A DNA stretch of 64,000 nucleotides. Origin: Robbsia sp. KACC 23696. GTDB lineage: Bacteria; Pseudomonadota; Gammaproteobacteria; Burkholderiales; Burkholderiaceae. The first letter of the stretch is position 1. The number at the start of each line of letters is the position of its first letter. The DNA lies in the NCBI RefSeq assembly GCF_039852015.1, contig NZ_CP156626.1, positions 2,204,249 to 2,268,248 of the forward strand. The letters run 5' to 3'. The notes under the pieces were generated by a model. It had not been told where the DNA came from, did not search any database, and worked only from the letters and a program-made list of their open reading frames with translations. The translations under genes were made by a program, and so were the position numbers. Shown here piece by piece: positions 57,591-64,000 of this stretch.

Positions 57591-58916
57591 CTACAGCATC
57601 CGACGCGCGGATTCGGGCGCCAGTAGTATGCCGAAAAACGCGCACACCGCGATCGCCTCGAAATACCAGACGACGGCCGACAGGCTGCCTCCGTGCCCCA
57701 TCAATGCGGTCGCGACCAGAGGCGCGCAGCCGCCACCGAACACGATGCCGAGTTGCTTGCCGAGTGAGCCCCCACTGCTACGCACTTCGGTAGGAAACTG
57801 TTCGGCGGTGAAAGCGGCTTCCGGCGCGAACATCAACGCATGCACGAGGCCGATCGACACTACCATGCCGAATATCAGTAGCGTGATATTGCGCGTCTCG
57901 ACGATCCGCAAGAACATCGGAAACCACAAGGCAGCGAGCACGATTCCCACCAGAATCAAGGGCCGACGTCCCCACTTATCGCTTGTCATCGCGAGAAGCG
58001 GTACCGCAATGAATTCGGCGATATTGGCCAGCGTCGCGCCGGTCGTAACGCCTGCGGCCGACATGCCGAGTTCTCGCACCGCATAGCCCAAGACGAATAC
58101 CGTGCAGAGATACTGGAACGCGCTATGGACCATATTGATCAGCACGGCGCGCACGGTTGCGATCTTCCACGAGCGGAGTACGTCGAGCAGCGGGATCCGA
58201 GCGATTTTCTTGCTCGCCTGAAGCTGGCGAAACAGCATGGACTCGTCCACCTGGGAGCGAACATAGGTGCCGATCACGACCATGACGATGCTCAACAGAA
58301 ACGGTAAGCGCCAGCCCCATTCTTGAAATGCTTGATTACCGAACGCACCGCTCAACATCGCGATCAAACCCGACGCCGCGATAATGCCGGCCGGCCCGGA
58401 CGCGTTGATCGCCGACGCGAACAAGCCTCGGCGATCGCTTGGCGCGCCCTCCAACATCAGCGTCACGGCGTTCATGTATTCCCCGCCGAAGGCGAAGCCC
58501 TGAAGAAAGCGCAACAGTACCAGCAAGCCCGGCGCCCAGAGCCCGGCACTGGCATACGTCGGCAAACAGCCGATCAGGAAGCTTGCGCCCCCCATCAACA
58601 GCAAGGTCAGCAGCAACACGAATTTCCGACCGACACGGTCGCCGAAATGTCCGAAGACCATTCCGCCAAAGGGTCGCGCGATAAAGCCGATGGCAAAGGT
58701 CGTATAAACGGCGAGCGAGCCCACGAGGGAATCCATTCGCGGGAAAAAGGCGACACCGAACACGACAGGCGCCACAAAGGCATAGCAAAAGAAATCGTAG
58801 TGCTCGATCGCCGTGCCCAACGAGGCGGCGACCAGCAATCGCTTCGTTGCGACACGCTCGCGGGATTCGGCCGTCTCGGATAGAACATCCACGGGCGCAA
58901 CAGGCGGCTGTCTCAT
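57591..58916 (-). CDS. MHS-family MFS transporter (probable aromatic/organic acid importer)
   Basis: 441 aa, twelve helices. GTAIEHYDFFCYAFVAPVVFG and GGMVFGHFGDRVGRKFVLLLTLLLMGGASFLIGCLPTY are MHS (metabolite:H+ symporter) signatures; FAFGGEYMNAVTLMLEGAPSDRRG follows. Substrates of the family include organic acids and betaines. Convergent with the LysR gene and beside the aromatic operon, it likely imports the compound that operon degrades. GGAG lies upstream of the ATG. Confidence 0.87.
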   Translation of the reverse strand: MRQPPVAPVDVLSETAESRERVATKRLLVAASLGTAIEHYDFFCYAFVAPVVFGVAFFPRMDSLVGSLAVYTTFAIGFIARPFGGMVFGHFGDRVGRKFVLLLTLLLMGGASFLIGCLPTYASAGLWAPGLLVLLRFLQGFAFGGEYMNAVTLMLEGAPSDRRGLFASAINASGPAGIIAASGLIAMLSGAFGNQAFQEWGWRLPFLLSIVMVVIGTYVRSQVDESMLFRQLQASKKIARIPLLDVLRSWKIATVRAVLINMVHSAFQYLCTVFVLGYAVRELGMSAAGVTTGATLANIAEFIAVPLLAMTSDKWGRRPLILVGIVLAALWFPMFLRIVETRNITLLIFGMVVSIGLVHALMFAPEAAFTAEQFPTEVRSSGGSLGKQLGIVFGGGCAPLVATALMGHGGSLSAVVWYFEAIAVCAFFGILLAPESARRML

Positions 58917-59350
58917 AAACTTTGTCTCCAGGTATTTTTATCGTCGGCGCGTCTCGTCCAGCAGGCCTCATACGGTGATCACTTTCGCGGTGACAGGCGA
59001 GTCCCCTATCCCACCGTGGCGCAACGTGTGACAAATCCTAGGGAGCGACGGTCCATCCGTCCACATCGGCGAATGGATAATTCGAATCCACGCAACGGAT
59101 AGGGCCGTGCGCCCTGGCTTGGCGCCCGATACGCCGTCCCTTCCTCTGGTTTCCCCTCTATTGCTATTCGTTTGTCGAATTGCCGCTATCCAGGCAATCG
59201 AATTGACGAATAAAACTCCAGCTCGGAGAATCCGCTCGTAATCGCGTTGCCACAGAAGCACGCGGTACGTCGCGGACCATCGCTTGAAACTAAAACGATA
59301 GATCGTCGCGAAATAAAAACAGGCCATTGACTGGCCAATAGGAGACAAGC
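58917..59350. other. Divergent intergenic region MFS / porin
   Basis: 434 bp without a supported gene. Holds the promoters of the MFS gene (minus) and porin gene (plus); GGAGAC for the porin is at 59341-59346. No specific operator was identified. Confidence 0.45.
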
Positions 59351-60475
59351 ATGACCCGAAGAAACGCATCGTTTCCGGCATTGGGGATCACCCTCGCCTC
59401 GGCGTTGGCCGCGGCCTTGGCTTTCGCGATTCCGTCGACATCCAGGGCCCAGAGTTCCGTCACGCTATACGGGATCATCGACGCGGCTATTCAGTACGGG
59501 AGCACCGGCGGCAAGACCACCGTTCGTGAAGATTCCAGCGCCGTCGCGCCTTCGCGCTGGGGACTGATCGGCAAGGAGGAGTTGGGCGGCGGCTATGCTG
59601 CCGTCTTCAAGTTGGAAGATGGTTTCAACGTCAACACCGGTGCCATTGCGGGAAATGGCGCACTCTTCAACCGGGAGGCGTGGGTCGGCATCAAGGGGCC
59701 CTTCGGCCAGGTTCAGTTGGGCAATAACTACACGCCCGTCTTCACCACCTATCTGGCGTATTCGCTCGGCGAGCTAAACGCACTTGCTTGGGGTAACGCC
59801 GCCAACAATTACGTTTTCGTTCCGATGGCGCGCACCGCCAATTCCATTCGCTATGTTTCATCGCCGGTCGCCGGCTTCACGCTACGCGCTTTATATGCGC
59901 GAGGTGCCAATGGTAGTGCCGGCGTGCCTGCCTCGCTCGGCGACACGCTTTCCGCAGGCGTCAATTTCAAGATGGGCAGCTTCTCCGCCGATGCCGACTA
60001 TCTGCAACAGCGATTCACGAATGCCACGACGATTTCGCCGATATCGTCGGTTAGTACTGGAAAGTACTATGTGTTTGGCGGTTCATATGATTTCGGCTTC
60101 GTCAAACCGGCTATTCTTTATCAACTTCATCGGAATGCTAGCGGCGTGGGCGCGGCGCTATCGAGTGCATATGCATCGCCGAACCATGACTTCTATGAAG
60201 TGAATGCGCTGATTCGAAACGTTATCGGTGGCAGCGTACTTGTGAGTTTCGGCCAGTATTTACTCAAAGGGAATAGCCAGGGCGACTCGACATCCTATGC
60301 CGTGCGGTATGACTATCGCTTGTCGAAGCGGACCGGTGTCTATGTCGGTATCTCGGAAGTGCGCAATCACAGCAATGCGTCGTTCAGTACCGCTGACGCG
60401 GCGGGACCTGGCATTACCGTCGCGGCTGGGAAGAATATCGTCAGCGGCATCGCCGGTATTCTTCACCAGTTTTAA
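59351..60475 (+). CDS. Gram-negative general porin, Burkholderia type
   Basis: 374 aa. Signal peptide (ITLASALAAALAFAIPSTSRAQ), then SSVTLYGIIDAAIQYGS and LIGKEELGGGYAAVFKLEDGFN with AFNREAW-like FNREAWVGIKGPFGQVQLGNN, the classic beta-proteobacterial porin opening; 16-strand barrel ending GILHQF. Its position beside the MHS carrier suggests outer-membrane entry for the same substrate. Confidence 0.95.
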   Translation: MTRRNASFPALGITLASALAAALAFAIPSTSRAQSSVTLYGIIDAAIQYGSTGGKTTVREDSSAVAPSRWGLIGKEELGGGYAAVFKLEDGFNVNTGAIAGNGALFNREAWVGIKGPFGQVQLGNNYTPVFTTYLAYSLGELNALAWGNAANNYVFVPMARTANSIRYVSSPVAGFTLRALYARGANGSAGVPASLGDTLSAGVNFKMGSFSADADYLQQRFTNATTISPISSVSTGKYYVFGGSYDFGFVKPAILYQLHRNASGVGAALSSAYASPNHDFYEVNALIRNVIGGSVLVSFGQYLLKGNSQGDSTSYAVRYDYRLSKRTGVYVGISEVRNHSNASFSTADAAGPGITVAAGKNIVSGIAGILHQF

Positions 60476-60545
60476 GATGGGATGTCCCGCGACGTGCATT
60501 CGTCGGTGATCGTGACTGGCCTGCCTAGCGGTACGCGTCGTTTAG

Positions 60546-61163
60546 CTAGGCACCCGACGCAGTCGCAGCGCCGTCTTCCGGCATCGGCCGCCGCATGAAG
60601 GCGCCGAACATAGGCACGGTAAACGCGGTTTCACCATATCCCGGCGTATAGATCATGCCCTTGGCAATTAACGATGCACGCACCGGACCGAAACTGGATG
60701 GCTTGCGGCCGATATGGTCGGCGATGGCGGTAGAGGCGAAGGGCCCTTCACCAAGCCCAGTTGCCCCGCCAGTTGCGGAAGACCCGCTGCTACCAGCGTG
60801 ATGGGGCGGTCGTTTTGGCGGGCACGGTGAAGCGCCGTGATCAGCTGCGCTTGCCCGTGGTCGAGCTTCAGCAGCGCGGTTCGAAGCGCGGGAACGAGCA
60901 TGGCCGGCATTGGCATTGACTGGCCTTCAGGCGCCTTGATCGGCACGCATCGAGCCCTCCCCTTCGGCGGCCCGTCGCATGGCGTTGAGCAGCACCGTCT
61001 TGCCCACCCCTCGCAGGCCGAGCAAAATCAGGCTCTGCGCGTGACGTCCGCCACGGATGCGGTCGAGGGCGACGGCAACGGTCTCGAGAATTTGCTCGCG
61101 ACCTGCCAATTCGGGCGGCCGACTGCCGGCGCCAGGGGCGAAAGGATTGCGTCGTGGATCCAT
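60546..61163 (-). pseudogene. Multiply deleted AAA ATPase (ORC1-like ATP-binding protein) pseudogene
   Basis: Three fragments of one family align in order. N-terminus from 61163: NPFAPGAG, ELAGREQIL, Walker A LGLRGVGKTVLLN. Then, in another frame, KAPEGQSM, LVPALRTALLKLDHG and LITALHRARQND with PITLVAAGLPQL. Then, back in the first frame, IADHIGRKPSS, GPVRASLIAKGMIYTPGYGE and AFTVPMFGAFMRRPMP to TAG at 60546. Frameshifts lie near 60940 and 60735. Segments of about 80 and 130 residues are missing, including Walker B, so it cannot be functional. Confidence 0.8.
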
Positions 61164-61183
61164 TCTAGGGAATTTATCCAGTT

Positions 61184-61410
61184 CTATATGGTTTGTGTAG
61201 AACCCCCTAAATTGGCTATAACTTGGGAGGGTTTAATAGATAAAGAAAGGCGCCGGAGCGCGGGATAAAGAACGCATGCGTCGTAGACGACCGTGAAGGG
61301 AGAATGTCTCGTTCATATCCCATTCTCAACTCCTGCGACTGCTGGGCGAGTTCAGCCATCGCTTGCGCGCTGGCGTTCTCACGCGCCGTCCACCAGTACG
61401 TTTGACGCTT
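61184..61410 (-). pseudogene. Remnants of an antitoxin / PIN-domain toxin pair
   Basis: On the minus strand WTARENASAQAMAELAQQ and SQELRMGYE resemble the C-terminus of excisionase-type antitoxins (…ALAELAxxxQELGMGY). Overlapping in another frame comes FTVVYDACVLYPALRRLSLS, like the N-terminus of the partner PIN toxins (VYDACVLYPAPLRDLL), with the Asp of the active site but disrupted right after. Both are truncated, the antitoxin at the IS side. Resemblance judged from memory of the family. Confidence 0.5.
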
Positions 61411-61442
61411 CTATGGCGCCCGTTAGCGACGTCACCCCGTTT

Positions 61443-62306
61443 TCAGTAGCACTGGGCTTCAGAATCCGGGGTTAATATGATGGCGTTTGTCGTCAGTTGC
61501 TGAGCGTAAGCCATTGGCGTCAGACCGCCCAGTGATTTCTTCGGCCGCTCTTCGTTATATTCCCTGCGCCATGTTTCGATCAGAACGCGTGCATGGGCAA
61601 GACTCGTGAACCAGTTTTCATTGAGGCATTCGTCGCGGAATCGGCCATTGAACGACTCGATGTAAGCGTTCTGGTTTGGCTTGCCAGGCTCGATAAGAAA
61701 CAGCCTCACGCCACGCCGATGCGCCCACGTCAGCATCGCTTTACCGCAGAACTCTTTCCCGTTGTCTGTCCGTATCCCTTTTGGTAAGCCGCGCAGCACC
61801 GCCAGTCGGTCGAGGATTCTCGTGAGAACGTGCCCACCAATGGCTCGCTCCGGAACAATCGCAACGGCTTCATGCGTCGCATCGTCTACGACCGTCAAAT
61901 TCTTGATGACACGGCCCTCGGCGGTACGATCGAACACGAAATCCATCGACCACATCTGATTCGCCGCTGACGGTCTGCCCAACGGCTGACGCTCAGACAC
62001 CGGCACCTTCTTGCGCTTGCGACGACGTACTTGCAGGTTCTCCTGGGCGTACAGCCGCTCCACGCGCTTGTGATTGACGACTAGGCCCGACTGACGAAGC
62101 TTCAGATAAATCATGCCAGAGCCGTATCGGCGATGCCGCTGAGCCAGCGCCACAATCTGCTCCCGCAGAGCCTGATTCTTATCCGCCGCAGCCGCATAAC
62201 GATACGAGCTCGCACTCATGCCGATCACCCGCAGCGCATGTCGTTCGCTCAAGCCGCTGTGGGTCATATGGCGCACCAAGTCTCGGCGTGACGGTGCGCT
62301 CACCAC
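61443..62306 (-). CDS. IS3-family transposase OrfB (DDE integrase)
   Basis: 287 aa. HTH_21 region ([28 protein letters not shown]), then the DDE catalytic core: WSMDFVFD (Asp1), RTDNGKEF (Asp2) and [17 protein letters not shown] (Glu). Overlaps orfA by 7 bp; IS3 elements produce the OrfAB transposase by -1 frameshifting. Intact. Confidence 0.93.
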   Translation of the reverse strand: MVSAPSRRDLVRHMTHSGLSERHALRVIGMSASSYRYAAAADKNQALREQIVALAQRHRRYGSGMIYLKLRQSGLVVNHKRVERLYAQENLQVRRRKRKKVPVSERQPLGRPSAANQMWSMDFVFDRTAEGRVIKNLTVVDDATHEAVAIVPERAIGGHVLTRILDRLAVLRGLPKGIRTDNGKEFCGKAMLTWAHRRGVRLFLIEPGKPNQNAYIESFNGRFRDECLNENWFTSLAHARVLIETWRREYNEERPKKSLGGLTPMAYAQQLTTNAIILTPDSEAQCY

Positions 62307-62569
62307 TTTTTTCGTAACGCCTCGCGTGTGACCTCGATTTCCAGCATCGACTCGGCCAGCAACTTCTTCAGGCGCGTGTTCTCCGCCTCAACCTCCTTGA
62401 GCCGCTTGGCGTCGGACACGTTCATGCCGCCAAACTTGCTTCGCCACAGGTAGTAGCTTGCCTCCGAGAAGCCGTGCTGCCGGCAAAGCTCCTTGATCGG
62501 CAAGCCGGCATCTGCCTCGCGCAGAAACCCAATGATCTGTTCTTCGCTGAACCGCTTCTTCATGCCCAA
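62300..62569 (-). CDS. IS3-family transposase OrfA
   Basis: 89 aa. HTH_Tnp_1: [43 protein letters not shown], followed by a leucine-rich helix ([29 protein letters not shown]) for dimerisation. Intact and joined to orfB. Confidence 0.93.
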   Translation of the reverse strand: MGMKKRFSEEQIIGFLREADAGLPIKELCRQHGFSEASYYLWRSKFGGMNVSDAKRLKEVEAENTRLKKLLAESMLEIEVTREALRKKW

Positions 62570-62682
62570 TCTCCTGACTACGTGATTGGACTCTAAATCC
62601 TCGCGCTACTCAATACCGGGGTGACGTCGCAACAGCCATGAAACAACGGAGGTGGCGTAGTTCCATTGTTATCATCTCAACG

Positions 62683-62721
62683 CAGCTAACTCCCATCGCT
62701 AAAAATCATGGGAGTCAGCTG
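62683..62721 (-). terminator. Hairpin downstream of the uncharacterised gene
   Basis: CAGCTAACTCCCAT (62683-62696) pairs with ATGGGAGTCAGCTG (62708-62721), 13 of 14 pairs plus a wobble, loop 11. It starts 3 bp after the stop codon of the gene at 62725 (minus). No T-run follows the stem. Confidence 0.55.
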
Positions 62722-62724
62722 TGC

Positions 62725-63135
62725 CTAAAGTATCGGTGCACCCGCCTTCTGCGCCGACAATAACTCCTGCGCCAAGGTAAGCGCGTCCTCCTTGTTGGCC
62801 GCCATGAGTATGGGATAGCCCCAAAACTTCTCGTACACCACGGCGAATGCCTTGGCCGCCAGCCTTTTGGCAGCGCTCGACTCAATGCAGACCATTGCCT
62901 TGACGAAAGTCCGCAGTTCGCCTTTATGGCGTTTCATCCAAAGCGAGGTTTGCTTCATTTCCTCCGGCGAATGTGCATGTTCGCCCGTATCAAGTCCCTC
63001 GTCATTGAACAGAACGAAAGGCTCCTTGCGTGCAAGTAATGCCTCGAATTCGGAAAACGGCGAAGCATCGGGGTTGTTGCTGGGTGCGTTCATTCGCATC
63101 CAGACCAAGGGGAACCGCGCGGCGTCAATCAACAT
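62725..63135 (-). CDS. Uncharacterised protein divergent from an AraC regulator
   Basis: 136 aa, no family recognised. Opens MLIDAARFPLVWMRM, continues EFEALLARKEPFVLFND, EEMKQTSLWMKRHKGELRTFVKAMVCIE, and ends with LILMAANKEDALTLAQELL-like text. Alternating hydrophobic strands and helices suggest a small alpha/beta (STAS-like) cytoplasmic domain; this is inference. Start at 63135 has AAGGAG 7 bases upstream; the open frame extends to 63309. Single-gene unit divergent from the regulator across 222 bp. Confidence 0.6.
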   Translation of the reverse strand: MLIDAARFPLVWMRMNAPSNNPDASPFSEFEALLARKEPFVLFNDEGLDTGEHAHSPEEMKQTSLWMKRHKGELRTFVKAMVCIESSAAKRLAAKAFAVVYEKFWGYPILMAANKEDALTLAQELLSAQKAGAPIL

Positions 63136-63357
63136 ACCAATACTCCTTCGATACATAGCGAGAATCGCCAGTAGCCCAGCCGCGTTAGGAAATGGGTTCC
63201 TCTGTATCGGGAGACACTCCTGATGGGCAGAGCGACCAGCGTGGTTAGTCGCATAATACTGACGGGCGGGCTGGACGTCATTGCACAAGTTGGCCATAAT
63301 ATTATTCATTTAGGCCAGCATGCCTCGTCTTCGGTTCGAGGCTCAAACCGACCTGCT

Positions 63358-64000
63358 ATGTCGAGCACTGCCATCATCGATCTGACCGAGAACAAGGATG
63401 TCGGTAGCGTCCCTCGTCCCGTTTTCGCCCTGAGTGCCGCATCGGTATCCAGGGATTGGGAACATGCGCGGCATCAGCATCGCAAGGCGCAATTGCTCTA
63501 CTCCGTGCGCGGCATCCTCAACTGCGAGATTGAAGACGGCGTCTGGATCGTGCCGCCGCAATGCGCCGTATGGATACCCGGAGACTTGCCACACTCGGCG
63601 CGCGGCTCCGGCGAGACGGAGTGTTATTGCCTGTTCGTGGAGCCTGATGCCGCACCGAATCTTCCGGAGACCTGCTGCACGATCGCTGTATCCCCACTGT
63701 TGCGCGAGCTGCTTCTGACCGCAGCGGGATTCCCGGAGTTGTACCCACGCGGCGGCCGCGAAGACCGTCTGATCGCCACCTTGCTGGATGAGTTAGTGGC
63801 CGCTCCCGTGGAAGACTTACACTTGCCGATGCCGCGCGACCCTCGGCTGCGTAGGCTTGCGGAAATGCTGTTGGCCGACCCGACCGACAAAACGTCGAAG
63901 GGCGATTGGGCTATCCGCATCGGCATGAGCGAGCGGAGCATGAGTCGGCTCCTTCTGCACGAAATCGGCATGAGCTTCGGACAGTGGCGCCGGCAACTCC
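63358..64000 (+). CDS. AraC family regulator with cupin domain (3' end outside window)
   Basis: Open from ATG 63358 to the window end (214 residues seen). N-terminal cupin sensing domain: HARHQHRKAQLLYSVRG (metal-type His), VPPQCAVWIPGDLPHSARGSG. The C-terminal AraC HTH is entered: DWAIRIGMSERSMSRLLLHEIGMSFGQWRRQ, and its end is cut off. Resembles NimR/YdeO-type regulators that control an adjacent transporter; the target would be downstream or the divergent small gene. Confidence 0.88.
   Translation, partial: MSSTAIIDLTENKDVGSVPRPVFALSAASVSRDWEHARHQHRKAQLLYSVRGILNCEIEDGVWIVPPQCAVWIPGDLPHSARGSGETECYCLFVEPDAAPNLPETCCTIAVSPLLRELLLTAAGFPELYPRGGREDRLIATLLDELVAAPVEDLHLPMPRDPRLRRLAEMLLADPTDKTSKGDWAIRIGMSERSMSRLLLHEIGMSFGQWRRQL

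Larger units (their letters stand above)
61426..62630 (-). mobile_element. IS3-family (IS407-group) insertion sequence
   Basis: About 1205 bp. Bounded by GCGACGTCACCCCG (61426-61439) and its exact reverse complement (62617-62630), with weaker matching continuing inward (AGTAGC). Encodes the overlapping orfA/orfB of the IS407 group. No clear target-site duplication: left flank CGTTA, right flank AACAG. Confidence 0.85.

Overview
The window reads as chromosomal DNA of a high-GC beta-proteobacterium of the Burkholderiaceae (Burkholderia, Robbsia or Paraburkholderia-like). The support is a Burkholderia-type porin, a DUF2968 protein, a DUF3613 protein inside a Tad pilus operon, a YbiT-type ABC-F protein, dense gene packing and many ATGA start/stop overlaps. 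The species cannot be fixed from the sequence alone.

Layout. 1-8000: 3' part of mfd, a PLP-dependent dehydratase, and a putrescine ABC importer operon (potF-potG-potH-potI, minus strand). 8000-11400: an NRAMP metal transporter behind a Fur-like box, outer membrane phospholipase A and a small DUF1289 protein. 11400-13500: two tandem paralogous kinase-like proteins that resemble type III effector mini-kinases. 13500-18950: housekeeping genes (ybiT, LD-carboxypeptidase, tRNA adenosine deaminase, pdxY, DUF2968). 18950-33900: a large minus-strand Tad/Flp pilus cluster: sigma-54 activator, TadG, TadE, DUF3613, TadD, TadC, TadB, CpaF, CpaE, CpaC, CpaB, CpaA and two Flp pilins. 33900-38400: an AT-rich regulatory gap, then a plus-strand pair made of a very repetitive Gly/Ser/Thr/Val lipoprotein and a TpsB-type outer membrane transporter, with no classical TpsA. 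38700-48200: mixed single genes (TetR, carboxylesterase, GNAT, nirC, MocR-type regulator, IalB-like, NudC, MFS, DUF3293).

48375-60475 is catabolic. A LysR gene is divergent from an operon of a Rossmann NAD(P)-binding protein, two paralogous SRPBCC proteins and an SDR. Convergent to it lies a second operon (amidohydrolase, extradiol dioxygenase-like VOC protein, FAH-family hydrolase, FAD hydroxylase) with its own divergent LysR, an MHS-type MFS importer and a porin. Together these look like uptake, ring hydroxylation, ring cleavage and hydrolysis of an unidentified aromatic compound.

60500-64000 is a decay and insertion zone. It holds a multiply deleted AAA ATPase pseudogene, fragments that look like an antitoxin/PIN-toxin pair, an IS3-family (IS407-type) element, a small uncharacterised gene, and an AraC-family regulator that runs off the window end. 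No rRNA, tRNA or CRISPR array was recognised. The least explained parts are the kinase-like pair, the repetitive lipoprotein/TpsB pair, and a perfect 20-bp inverted repeat inside the NRAMP gene.
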